Positions 24,201 through 38,200 of a stretch of 64,000 bases of DNA are shown in pieces; the stretch's first letter is position 1, and every line of letters starts with the position of its first letter. Both the position numbers and the translations under genes were made by a program. The DNA comes from Chrysomallon squamiferum (Eukaryota; Mollusca; Gastropoda; Neomphalida; Peltospiridae), in NCBI GenBank assembly GCA_012295275.1, contig CM022673.1:13385288-13449287 (forward strand). The letters run 5' to 3'. The notes under the pieces were generated by a model. It had not been told where the DNA came from and did not search any database. It saw nothing but the letters and a program-made list of their open reading frames with translations.

Positions 24201-25609
24201 ATATAATTATTATGGAAATATCACTGTTATTTTTTTTTAAATGATGAAATAAGTAGGGGACACTTATTGTAGACATTCAATGGACTACACTTGATTCTAA
24301 GTGTCTGCTATATAATTATTAATGAATTTCTTTTCTTCTTCTTTTTTTTTTTAAATTGAAAGAGAAAAGACATCTTTACGTGCATATATCCATCAAGAAG
24401 AAAATGACAATTATTATTCAGTGAAGTTAATTAGGCTGGAAATTGTTTAGTAAATATGCAGGGGAAAACTAATTAGCAGCTCTTCAATCTGGAAATTAAA
24501 CAAATACTTTCATAACATCAACATAAACAGTAACTGAATGGTTCAAATAAGTTCAAACTGAAGAGTAAATACTGTGTATTTATGTGCCAAATTAATGATA
24601 TGACAGTTAACAAGAAACCAATAAAACTATTTGCTTGAAAATGATACAGAACTGTTTAGGTATAGCCACAGGTGTTGTTCCAGTTCAACTATTACAAGAA
24701 ATGAAATTACTCTAATTGTACAAAAATAATTCACAGTGATAAGTTGGATAACATTATTATGTACCAATTCTTGGAAAATAGATTTTATGGGAAGAAAAAA
24801 ATATATATTACTTTTGCTGTACCTAATAATACATAAAAATAAATAAATTTTGTAGACCAAAAATACAATGCTTTGGTTTAAATTATAAATCTAACATTTT
24901 ATTTGCCTCTTCCACAAATGGATTTAAAAAGACTTTTGTTTTTAATAACTCATTGCCTGTAACATTCTATTATGCAAATATCATGGCAAATTTTAAATAT
25001 CATCTCCAAATGAAAATTAAAAAAAAAAAAAAATTATTAACCTTATTTTTGTGTTGATAAATATACTGTAGAGGTCTACAAATGATTAATGATGGTACAG
25101 GAAATAATTTACATTTTAAAAACAATCCACTTAAATTTTCCATTCTTCAAAACATACATTATTTTCAGAATTTTGGCCTACTGTGAATATATAATAAAGT
25201 AATTTTACGTTTTTACTTTACAATTCAGTGACCAGTGTACATTACACATTGCAGCTACTTTAAGAAGTACTTACCAACGCATTATAACACACACTTTCAA
25301 AATAGAAAGTGTTAAAAAGGCTGAATTTCTGCCATACTCTTTTTACCACTGAATGTACTGCAGGCCAAAACTGTACTACACACATAAATAATTTCGCCGG
25401 CTCTAGCTATGAATGGTCGCTAAATTATCCGTCAGACAGAAACAAGTTCAGAATGCCACGGCTGGCCTCGCACAGCTGTTTCGTAAGCAGACGATAACAA
25501 CACAACGCATTTAAGTCGGTACATATTAAATTACTAAAACAATTACGATTTATCTATTTTATCCTGAAATTAAGAATGTACCAGTGATAAAAACGAACAA
25601 GCTTCTTAC
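21269..25609. other. MADD 5' intron region
   Basis: Separates the first coding exon from the candidate non-coding first exons. It contains an (ACAT)n microsatellite near 23064-23100 and a possible diverged repeat at 22230-22960. No coding exon is recognised. Confidence 0.5.
25275..25500 (-). other. candidate MADD non-coding first exon (proximal)
   Basis: A strong donor on the minus strand (TTG|GTAAGTAC) ends a stretch noticeably richer in G+C than its surroundings (about 25300-25500). This fits a first exon spliced to the acceptor at 21268. The 5' end is a guess; no transcript evidence is available. Confidence 0.35.
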
Positions 25610-25690
25610 CAATATTAATTCTTCTAGTCATCGATAATGCTAAACACTGTTTGACGTCAGGGATGTTTGTAGTGCCCTCTCATATTATTT
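25610..25690 (-). other. candidate MADD non-coding first exon (distal)
   Basis: A second good donor on the minus strand (ATTG|GTAAGAAG) lies about 330 bp upstream of the proximal candidate. It could be an alternative first exon spliced to 21268. The 5' limit is unknown. Confidence 0.35.
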
Positions 25691-27685
25691 AGGGGAGATA
25701 ATCAACGTTATCGATCCAAAAGTATGTTGGCTTACAACTGTTATCAAAAATTAATTAAAATAAATAAATTACATGCAGTTTCTTATTGCGATCAATTAAA
25801 CTATCTATTAAATTTAATTTACAACTCACTGAAATTTTTAGTTGTATTACTATAAATAAACTGTGAAGGAAAATAAATGAAAATTGTTATAATTTTTCTT
25901 GATAAACATTTCTCTTGCGCACGTAGACACCCACGCGTAAATAAATATGTACATACGCACACGAAGTACACCCACCTCCTTGCAGTTGTAATTATTAGGA
26001 GTCAAACATAAGGTTAGATGTACTTAGATTATGTTTGATATATTTAACTGTTGTGTTCACACTGTATTGGTCGGGCCTGTAACATTACGTTACGCGAACA
26101 ACATGGCACATTTTCAATAGACCTAGAACACAGAAAAACAATTTGTAAATAGCCGACTTTATACACACTTATACAGAACATTTATTTTAATTACGGTTTT
26201 TGTTTTTATTTTTATTTATTTGTTGTTTGTTTAATACTTATTTAATATATGGGCTAATATGGCTTTTTGTAATTAATTTGTAAATATTAACTGATTCTTC
26301 AAAAATAAATAAATAAATAAATAAATAAAATTTAATAAAATAAAATAAATACCGAAAATGAAAGTAATAGTTTTAACTTTTATAGATTTTTTTTTTCTAT
26401 CTGATAATTCTCATTTTTGGTATTTATTTTTTTAAATTATTTTTTCATTAAATAAATATGTAAAGATAACTGACATGTTCTCTATGATTCCATATGAAAG
26501 CCTATACCTTTAAATTAAAATGCATTTCATATCCAATTATTTCATTTTTATCCAATTACGACCAGAATGGAGTTATCTTTAATTTATTCCCTTAAATATT
26601 TTAAAATATTATTTTTCCAGTTATATTTATTTATTTGTTTATATATATATATATATAGTTTGATTTTTTAATTATTATATATTTTTTTATTCATTTTCTA
26701 ATTTTGGTTCGTTTTGTTTTGCTAAGAGAATTATAAAAATTATACCCTTTCCTTTTGCAAACAACATGAGTCTGAACATGACAAGTAGAGAGTTTATTAA
26801 CCAATTTGTTCCATTTATGACAGGTCAAGATAAAGAGATTTTATTTTACAAATAATTTCTGAAATTTCAGCAGACATCAACTGTAAGCTTTATTTTTATT
26901 CCTTTTATTTTAGATTTATTTTCTAGACTCCCAGAAATGCCAGTGAAGTCAGGACAAAGCAGTCTTAAATGTTATGAAGCAGTATTATGTTAAATTTGTA
27001 AAATAAATTTATCTTTTTATTAATTAATTAATTATTTCTTAATTCCTTTTTCATATTTTTTTGTTTTTTGGGTTATTTATAAAACAAATTTTGGTTAGGA
27101 ATCCTGCTGCTAGTCTGTAGCAGTAATGTATTTTTAATACTGCATTTCCCACTGGCAGGAAAGTATCTGTTGTTTGATACAAAAGTCACATAACTTGCTG
27201 AAAATGACAAACATCTTAATACATTTAGACTGCTATTTTCAAAAGGTATAAAAAGCAAAGATATTGATTGGTGTATTATTTAATTCATTATTAGTTTTAC
27301 AAAGTTGTGTAGATTTCCAGTTTTGTAACTTGAATTTTATTCATCTTAATATGAAACCAGTGATATATGCTAAAAGTAATGATAGTAAAATATAAACCAG
27401 TACTTTTTAAAATACATGTTTTTAATGTCACAACTTCAACTGATTTATATTAAAATAAAATAAAATTAACAAAGCTAGTTAAAATAGTTTTGAAAAATAA
27501 AATATTAACTGTTGAGTGGAATTTCTCCAACACATCACCTTTTTTTATATTAAGGGCATTATTCAACAGCTTATGTGAAATGTCTCATCCATGGTTACTG
27601 AATTTTATCAGCATAATCAATTCACAGGAAAAAATGAAAAAAAAAAAATCTTATTTCATAGTTTTATGAAAATGGCTATTCAAGT
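25691..27685. other. intergenic, NAT10 3' to MADD 5'
   Basis: About 2 kb between two genes in the same orientation. The 25690-26160 part is less AT-rich with CpG-containing stretches and probably holds the MADD promoter. The remainder is AT-rich with TAAA and TTTA repeats (for example 26303-26345). No gene is recognised. Confidence 0.5.
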
Positions 27686-27691
27686 TTTATT
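27686..27691 (-). promoter_or_regulatory. candidate NAT10 poly(A) signal
   Basis: AATAAA on the minus strand, about 128 bp downstream of the NAT10 stop codon. In this AT-rich context the hexamer is common, so support is only positional. Confidence 0.4.
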
Positions 27692-27818
27692 TTTATTTTT
27701 ATAAATAACACTGACACTTTCTCATTTGTTTTCTGTCTTTAGTTACTAGGTGGCAGCACCCACATTGTCAGAGTCTTTGTTTAACAGTAATATTTAGAAA
27801 TATCATGGTTTCCACACA

Positions 27819-30800
27819 TCATGATTTGTTTTTGTGTTTTTTATGTTTCTTCTTTTGTTGTGGAGGTTCCTCAGGAAACACCTGCTCTTTGCGTTTTTCT
27901 GGTTTTCTGCAAAGTGTAAAATAATTGCAAATATACTGCTTTATAATAAAAATTATTAAAACTGTTTTAAAGCAACATTATTTGATAATTGGAATAATTA
28001 TGTTTCTTCCATATTTGAAAATCTAATGTTTTGATAAACCCAAATGTAGTCCTGTAAAATTATTTATCATGTGTGGAAAGCAACTATTGGTTGAAATGTA
28101 AAGGATGGCTGGATCAATACAGCTATTTATACATTTATAAAAAACAGTAAAAGGTGCATATAAAAGTTTCTTTATGTTAATGAGAAGGAGTAATCCAGGA
28201 ATGGCCTTTGCACTTTTTCTCTTATAATATCAGTATGTATTTTTATTTATATAACAATGATGATTTTAATAATAATAAATGCTGGACACCAAATAACATT
28301 TGACACTGAAATTTATTAAGCATAATTAAAAAGTAGCTTTTGAGAAATTCATACTAAGATATTTTAAAGTATTTTATGAAGTTGGAAGATAAGAATTATT
28401 GTTTTTTTAAATATGAACTTTTTTTTAACTTACCCTTTAATGCTGATTAAACCCTGTTTACCAGAACCTGACAATGCTTTGTCCCATTCATTCTCTGAGC
28501 CATGAATTGCATACTGGGATAGATCACTGGAAGTCAAAATGGCTGCCTCCTTCTTGTGCTTCTCTTTCACTTCTGCAGCAGCTTCAGTCTAAAAAACCCC
28601 ACAAAAAAACAGTGATAATATTAACAGAAAATAACATTTACTTGAAACTGGGGTTATAAATTCCAGTATTTGACAAAAGTGTACTTATTAAAATATTTAA
28701 AACTTTGCAAGCTTCTTATCTATAGTAAATGATTTATGAGAGTAAGAGAAAGTAAAATTTGTTTACATAAAATCTTTCAAATTCTAAGTATTCCTGAAAT
28801 GAAATTTCTTCTGACATTTCAACAATTGGACAGTTTGTGACAGTCTGCCAACCAGATGGCTCGTAAGATCTAAGTAATTAGTTGTTTTGTGAAATTCACC
28901 CAATCAGATGACTTGTAATATTGCATTTTCGTAGTCAAACTAATAGCTGATATTTGTACTTAACAAACTATTTAGACTCATGATGATGTTTTTATTGCAA
29001 AAAGGTTAAATAATCAAGACAAAATTTGTTTACCAGTTCTTCCTCCATGTTTTGAATCATTGGTGTCATGGTGATTTCCTTCTGTTCTATCATTGTCTGT
29101 TCAATATTCCTCTCCACAATTTGGTTAAAATACTGAAATTAAATGTAATAGAAATAACCATCTTCAAACTTTTAGTCAAAACACTTTTTACCAATTATAT
29201 TATTTAAAGATCTTAATTATAATTAAATGTTATTATTTTCACATATAATTATCATATTTGTTAATTATTGTTATTATTATTATCACATCTGTAACAGATA
29301 TATGTCTCTGTATGTATTTTTTCATTTTCAAACCTGTAATTAATACCTGGAATTATTTTCACAGCTGTAGTTAATAACTTATTATTATTTTATAATTAAA
29401 TAACATACCTGTACAATTTTTCGGATAATTCTGTTAAAGAGAGCAAGAAGCTGATTAACAGGAAGATCTAATTCCTTCTCCAAATCATCCACAGATTTGT
29501 GCTGTAGTCCGAATCCTAGTAACAAACCCTGAAACAAATAATTTTATATTCCACACTATATTTATATAAATCTTTAATTAACTGCAGAAATTATTATGCT
29601 GATTATTCTAGTATTATAAAAGTATTGTACTAACCTAATAAAAACAGGCTGATCCTAAACCAAGATAAATGACCTAACAACCGTACCACTAAACCAAGTC
29701 ATTGCAACAAGGAATACACAAAATACTGAAACAAAAATTGTTACTATGCCAATATATTTTCATCCATTTTCCTCAGTATGTAAATATTTTAAGAATTTAT
29801 CGGTACAAGAATTTAGAAGATTGTGATTGTGAATGATAGCACTAAATTAATATAAAACAACTACTCACCAGTTGCACAGCACTAAGGTGAACATCAATTT
29901 TTTTCACAAAGTAGAGTCGGGCAATGGCAGGAAGTAGATCGATAATGAGATGATAGTCAACCATGTTCTGTGAATACAGCTCCAGTCGTTTCAGATCATA
30001 CTTGGTGAAATGTATTGACAACTCAGCATATGACAGGGGAACTGAAATTTTAAAATAGTTTCTTTGAACTAAATATTAAACAAATATGTTATTCGGATAT
30101 TTTGACTGTCAGGTTATATTGTGTTGATTAATAAATTCAACTTATATATGAACACTAACAATATATCAACAAATATATAAAATATTTTTGACTAACAATG
30201 GCCAACAATATAAAAATGTTGAACAAATTTGTTTCATTAAAACATCTATAGCTCATTTGAAATTTTTTTTAAGAAAAATTGAATTGTTTCATAAATAAAG
30301 TAAAAATAAAGCTTGAAAAACAGCTACACTTACAAGTTTCTTTCTGCTCATATTGTTTTTGAACAAGAAGATTCAGAGCAAAAGATGGTGAAAAAGCCCG
30401 AAATTGATATGACAACAATGATACTAGCCGACGTCTAAAATCTGTCACAATAAAAAGTAAAAAAATAAATAAAATAAGTAATGACCATTTATATGAATCT
30501 TAAAGCTCTCTGAGAATAGATCTAAAATAAAATAATTGATTATATAAAATGACAACAAACTATTTTAAAACTGATATTCATAAATTAAAAGTTTGTTCAC
30601 AAGTAAAAAATTATATTGTTAACTTTAAACATGGTACTTCATTTTAATAATATTTTGTTATAATTATTGATATTTTGTTCATTTATTAACACAATTGTTA
30701 ATTTTGTTGATTACACATTTACTAATTCTAGTAACTTTACAAACTGTGATTAAGGTTTAAAAAATATCCAACCTTTCCAGAATGCTGACAGCCATGTTTC

Positions 30801-33800
30801 TGAAGTAGACTGGTCATTATTCAGAACTTTCAGCATAATACAAGAATGTTCTCCAGTCAAATCATTCTTTAACAAAAAAATATTTTAAATTAAATAAAAG
30901 TTTCAAAAATAATCATAAAACCTCAAAACCTGCAAAATAACAATAGTTTTAACAAAGTCAAATCATTCTTTAAAATTAAAAAATGAAGAAAGATCATCAA
31001 GAAAATTGCCAAAACAATTATAAATAATAGTACATATTTCTTGTTTGGATCAAAATAAGTACAGTAATATAGTGAAAAGATAAAAGAATTTTCTAATATT
31101 TTAAATTAACTATCAGTTTTCTTTTACATATTAATAATCAGGATATATATTTAGTTATAGTAATTTGATATCTCTAGTTCTTTTGAAAACAACATACCGA
31201 AAGATATCTTAGATAGATAGATTTTTTAATCAACTTACTGGTGTCTGTCTTAAATATACAGGAACAAAGCCAGCTTTCTTCCAAAATCTATTTAAAAAAC
31301 ACATCAACTGTTAAATTTTAGCTATATATTTATGTTAATAAATCTCTACAACATTAAAAGAAATACTGAATATGTTAACAAAAAAAAAAAAAAAAAAAAA
31401 AAAAATGTTTTTCTTTTAAAATCAACAGCAAACCTGTATAATCTCCTTGTAAAATTATTAATATTTGTAACCAGATAAAACTATTTTTAACTCCAGCTCC
31501 ACAAAATTAAATAGAATTATATATACACTGCTATCTGAGTTCTTACCGTAGGAGATCTGAGGTGAGACCGTACGACACACCCATGTAGTCAAGTTTCTCT
31601 GCTCGTCTTTCACTTAGTTTCAGTAACAGTGGCGGAAGGTTTTTCCTAGGCTTGGGTGTTTCTTCTAACAAATTCACATCCTGGAATTTTTTTTTTTTTT
31701 TTATTTTTTTTTAAATTGTTACATTATATAACAAATTTATATCTGTGAATACCATGCTTGTATCAAAACTAAACCATGATTTTTCATTATTATTATTCAT
31801 CATTTATAACTGAATTCATAAAGATATAAAGTAAAAATAAATAATGATAAAAGATGATGATAAGATAAAATATATTAATATTATTTATGTGTTTCATTAT
31901 TTCTGAGGTCATTTCAAAACCAGATTTATTGAAATATTTGATTTTTATTTTATTTTCTCTTGGCTTGTTTATTATTAATTATTTCTTTTTTTTTTTTTAA
32001 AAGTATTATATTGGTCTGTGAAGTAATGTGAAGGAAATAGTAGGAATTGTATATTTGTGTGTTTTTCACTTACTACATCTGTGACTGTTGTGATTTGCTG
32101 ATTATCAAGGTCTGTTGTTTCTTGAAGACTTGGAACTTTGCCTTCATAGTACTGTTCTAACAACTGCAGAGCTCTGCTGCCATATCCCATCTACAAAATC
32201 ATACAAAAACATGTCAGAGTTGTCTTTTCTTTTATACTCATTTAACAGGAGATAAAAAAAGATATATTAAAACAAAAAAAATTAAACAAGGATTACTGGA
32301 GAGTTAATATATTACTTTAGATTTTTGTATTATTTGAAAAATCATATCTGTTTGAGATTTACAAGAATTGTCCAAAAGGCACCATTATATATTTTATATT
32401 ACCAAAATTAAAGCCCAACCAAAATAACATAATAAAAATTAGTTTCAAGCCTGTCTGTTAATATTGGTTATTAGCTATAAGATTGTTGTCTATGTGAAAG
32501 AATAGTACCATGCCTCTGATTAACAGGAAAAGTGCATGAAATTTGAAAGTATAACTTCAACAATGTACAATCTAGAGATTAATTTAGATTTAAATAATGG
32601 AAAACTCACTCTCTGATAATCTGGATGTGTTGAAATTCTTACTATTCTAGCACCAGACAACCCTGGAAAATCTTGATCCTGAAACTACAATTTAAAAAAA
32701 AGTTAGATTTAATTTAAGAAAAAAAAAAGAAAATGAAAGAGATCTAGATAAATAATTTTTGTTACTTACATTAAATAAGATTTATTTATATATTTAATAA
32801 ATGGATAAAAACTGAAAATAGTGAATTTTAAAGTCATCAGGTTTGCTGTAATTTGTCTTTGGTATATGTTAATGGCACTTTAAAAATAAATATAAAATAT
32901 ATGTTCTCATTTAATACTGTTTATTGAAATAATTTCATTCCCAACAGATTTTATATATATTTCCCCCATTTCATTTCATTATATTTTTCTATATTTCAAC
33001 ATATATATAAAAATCTATAAGAGTTTGGAAAATAGTGTTTTTATTTTGCCTGTTGTGATAAGAGTGTAGGTAGTTATTCAAGTGTTTACCTGTTGAGAAA
33101 CTGTCCAAGGTATCAAATCACCCGATGCCCTCTGCCCCCGAGACAGACTGTTCAAGATAGACTGTTTGGAAATTTCACCTTCCAGAGCCACCTGCAGAAA
33201 AACAATACCAACATATTTGTTTGATGAGTCCACTAGAGCACACTGCTTATTTTATATCATCAGCTATTGTATGTCAAACACTTTGTTTAATAATATCAAT
33301 AGAATTCATTGATTCTTTTGTATTATCAGTTATTGCATGCCAAATATTTATTTAATAACACCACTAAAACATATTCATTAATTTTCTGTTATCAGTTATT
33401 GTAGGTCAAATATTTGTTTCAGACTGACAGGGTGTTAGTTTGTAAGTTACTTCTGGTTAGATTAGAGTTGTCTACCTGAACTACACAAAGAACTTCTGGC
33501 AGGGAATTCTGGGATTCTTTAACAGGTCCAAGAAGAACAAAAATATGAAATGCAGGAGCATCTGACAACATCTGTAGGTCATTTGGTGAATTCTGTAACA
33601 ATAATAATACATGTAAAAATAAGTGTTAAAATAATATTACTATTACTACTACTAATAGCAATAATAATAATTGTAAAAATAAAAAAATAAAAAAACAGCA
33701 GTAGTAATAAAAATAAAAATAATCATAATAAAATAAATGAATAATTATTATTCAATTTACTTTGTAATGTGATGCCACACAAAGTCCCATGATTCTGTGT

Positions 33801-35224
33801 AAAAAAGCTTCAGATGCTTTGTGATATGAGAACAACGTGTCTCTGTTCACATAATAAAGGTCACATGTTTCAGGTATAGGACAGCCAGAGAGGATTCTGG
33901 GAATGCTGGTAGCATCAAGACAAAGCAGCTGATACAGCCAGGACTCAACAGGGTCACCATCAGCATATCGGATAGATTCATTTAGAACACCTTCATGCAG
34001 TATTCGTCCTGGGATAAAATTATATGCAGCTATAGCTATACAGATATACAGATATACAGATATACAGATACACAGATATTTAGATAAATCTTAGTAGATA
34101 TTAAAAATTAAAAATTTTGTTTAGGTACTAAAATTAATATTAAATGAAAGTGTATTTCTGATGATATAGATATCTAAAATTAAAATAATATAAATATAAT
34201 TAGTAAGTATTCAGTTATTAATATTTTACATGGTAATTTTTATAGTCAGTGAAAATTAGAAACTGCAGAAGTAAGCTTATAAATGTGTGAAATAAGGTCT
34301 CAAACTACTTTAGATTAATGCTAGAAAAAATTAATTGATAATTTTATAACTGTATAAAATACCTGATGATGAAGGAGCATCTTTTTGGCTGACTGTCATA
34401 TTTTCAGCTTTTTTCACTTCTGGGTTTATTACACCGTATGTTGTTGATTGCTTTCTCAGCTGCTGTATCAGTTTGAGAGACAGAGACCGACCAGTTCCTT
34501 CATACCTTCATAACAATACACCCAATATCCGATTAATAGTAGTAAATACCAACTTTGTTTTTTCTTTCTATTATGGATATCATATTACAAAACAAAATTT
34601 GTCCATTGGTTCAGAAGTATTTTAATAACAAAAACAGCTATAAAAGAATAACTATAATCAATTTTACTTTTATTTTAATTATTTTCAGCACACACACACA
34701 CACAAACACCAAATTCACACGACTGAAAAAGGGAAAATCAAAAATGGGATAAGCAGACAGCATAATATTTTATCAAATAATATTCAAGAAGAGACTTTCT
34801 TTGATTAGTTGGTTTTTCTTAATTTCACTGACAACATATAACACTACAATAATTTTCTGCATTTGTACTCCATATCCCCAAACAAAACTGACATTTTCTA
34901 ATGTTAAAACATTTACCCATTAATGGTTGAAGCCATGAAAACAAGATACGGTCCTAGCAGGTTTTTAACAAGGGGGAGAGGAATAGCTGCAGCTTCATCA
35001 ATACAAACAAGTTCAGCCTGACCCAGTTTGTGAGAGTCAGATGGATGAATGTACTAGAAAAAAAAAAATAATAATAAAAAAAATAATAAAATAACCTATT
35101 TATGAAATTTTGTATACAATCATAAATTCAAAACAATCACATTATAAAATATTTGTAGCAAATAAACAATTAATTACATATTAGCATGATGTTGAATTTG
35201 TTTCTGTTTTAATATTTTACTGTT

Positions 35225-35279
<55 letters not shown>

Positions 35280-38200
35280 CATGTGTGTATGTGTGTCTCT
35301 TTCCAAATGAAGTTGGCCATAAATTATTTGAGCAGTATACAAATAATAGACAGATGTAACAAAAATAAAAATAAATAAATAATAATAATAAATAAAAAAT
35401 AAATTAATACTTATATTTACTGTGTAAGAAATACCACACTAAATCATTTTTGTAACAAGACTTTAAAAGACTCTGGAAGTAGATGACAGAATGAGAAAAA
35501 CTGGTAAATTTTACCTGGATGGTCTGTCTGTGTTCTTTGAAGATATTAACACGTACTACAGCCTTGTTAAACTCAGGGTTTGTAGACTGGATAATTTCGT
35601 AATCAAGATGTTCCTATGGAAACCATAAACAAACATCAAACTCAAAACCAAAACAACTGACTGAAAACACATTTTTTAAAACAAAAATATATGCATTGAT
35701 AACTACAAAAAAAAAAAAAAAAAAAAAAAAAGTTTAAATATGCATATCTTACAATAAAAAAATAATAATAATAAAACAAATCAAATATCTCATAGTTTTG
35801 AACATTAAACAATCATTATTACTATGATTTTTGTTTTTTTAATGATTTTTTTTATTAATACATACCTGATATTCTAAGGCATCAAGACCTTTAAAGATAA
35901 ACTCAAACAAAGTTTTCAAATTCTCAGGACTTGGTGCAGTCACAAATATATTTGAGTATCTGAAGAAAAGAAATTAAATAAATATTCATTCCAGGTAATA
36001 TTTATAACACATAATTATTAGCTATTAATGTAACTGCAATATGTAAACATAAACAAGTATAAATATTTGTAAACCCCAAGTCTCTCTTACACATGAATAC
36101 GTATGTAATATAATTTTTAAAATTATGACTTAAAATTTAAACCCTTTTTTTCTCATTAACAGTAAATCTCCAAGACTACTTTTAATTATGATAGAAAAAT
36201 ATATACATCTTTTCAGAACAGTTCATACCCAAAAGCCACAGCTGTTGCCATGGCGAGACCAATAGCAGCAGATTTGCCTCGCCCTCGAGCAGCTGTCAAG
36301 ACAACTGTACTGCGTAAAGTTTTCTCAGAAATACCCTCAACAAATCTCAAAACTGCTTTTGCCTAAAAGATAGCAAAACAAATATTTCAGAGATCAAAAG
36401 TTAAAAAAAATATAACAATATGAAACCTCTGTTTAAAAGATTTGTAATAAAATGTAAGTGTTATAAATATTAATACATGCTACTGATCAGTAATTACCAT
36501 GGTAATAAAAATACTGCATACATTTTTTTTCAACTAATTCTAGTCTGAACTTGACATATTTCCCACTCGTTCCCTGGAATATGCAAAGTGCTATAAATTT
36601 CACATAACAATTATTTAAACAGAACAAAAATTATAATACTAGTAATAAACATTTAGGTGATAAAGTATTTGATTTTTTTTAATATTTTTTTATTTCACCT
36701 GATCTACTGTTTTACAACAATCTATGATGGCACCAACAGGCTGGACGTCTTTCAGAGAACTCTTCAGATCAATCAGTTCTTGTTCTTTTGGTGATACAGT
36801 ATCTTCCTGAAATTAACAATTCAAACTGACTGTAAATAATTTTTTAAAACAGACTTTTAAGAATCTAATTTATTGAAAGAAAGGTTATTCAAAAAGCAAT
36901 TAAATTTTTCACATAATATATAAATATCAAATAACAACCCAATCTGGAGTTAATGATATCTATGTTTTTAAAAATTTTATGTCTGTTCTGTTAAAGTGCA
37001 GATGAACACATGATAAATATATGTTAAAAATAGATAAATAAAAATGTACAAACCATGGATTTGGCAGGAATTGGTTCTATGTTGAGTGTGTGTGTTGATA
37101 ATGGCAAAATATTCAACTGATCATCTAAAACCATACAACTTTTACATGATGTCAGAGAAAGAATAAATCTGAAATTAAAATTCTTAACATGTTACACAAA
37201 TCATAATGTTCATTTAGAATATAATTATTTTATGTTATAAAATTAGTATTAAAATTATGGACTCAACTACACAATAGCTGTGAGATATAACTGGGCATAA
37301 TATTCTTGAAGCATGCATTCACCGAGGATGGAATGCACTGTGCTGAATTGGTTACATTTGTTAAAGGAATGTTTATTATTTTTGTTGACTTAAGAAATCT
37401 GTAAAGTTAAATCCTATTAACTGACCTTCATATACACAATCAATTTATTTTTTTATAATAAGATGTCTTATTTAAAATATGAGTACAGAGCTATTTTTTA
37501 GGTTCTAGTGATAATATACCAACATGTACAAAACAAAATTTTCTTGTTCTTTTATCAGTTCAATAAATCCATATAAGAAGAAGAAGCCAAACAATACATT
37601 ATAAATGTCTGAATATTCAGAATTGTTTTTTAAAATTTCACACAATATTCTTACCTTTCATTAAATCTACCTACAACATCTTGATGAGCTTCTGTTCTGA
37701 ATCGTGAATGAACATCCTGAAATTTTATAAAATATAGAAATATTTAGATTCAATGAAAAAATTCCTGGGTCATTGATTTTATTATAAAAGATATATATGA
37801 ATTTTAAAAATGATAATTCCAATAAATCGCAGAAAATTAACAAAACATTATTGCATAAGGAAAAGGTAAATACCTAACACCATATGTTCATTCTACAAAC
37901 ACGGTCTATAAGACTTACCATTGTCATTGTGTAGAGCTGTTTCACAGAGGTTATTGACCTCAACAGAATAATAATCAGACCTCCACCTTCAACAGTCTCC
38001 ACAGTACGGGCCAACAAGTTTGGAGTCAAAGCCTCAAAATCCTGAAATAATGGGGTATTTTTTTAAATTATAAATCTATGTGTTACTATTTTCAACTTTT
38101 ACCGTTTTAGTTCAAATTGCAAAACTTTTCACCTTAACACCAGAAAGATGCAATATAATTATTTTAACTATTTCAGAATTAGTTTCATATTTTGTTTAAT

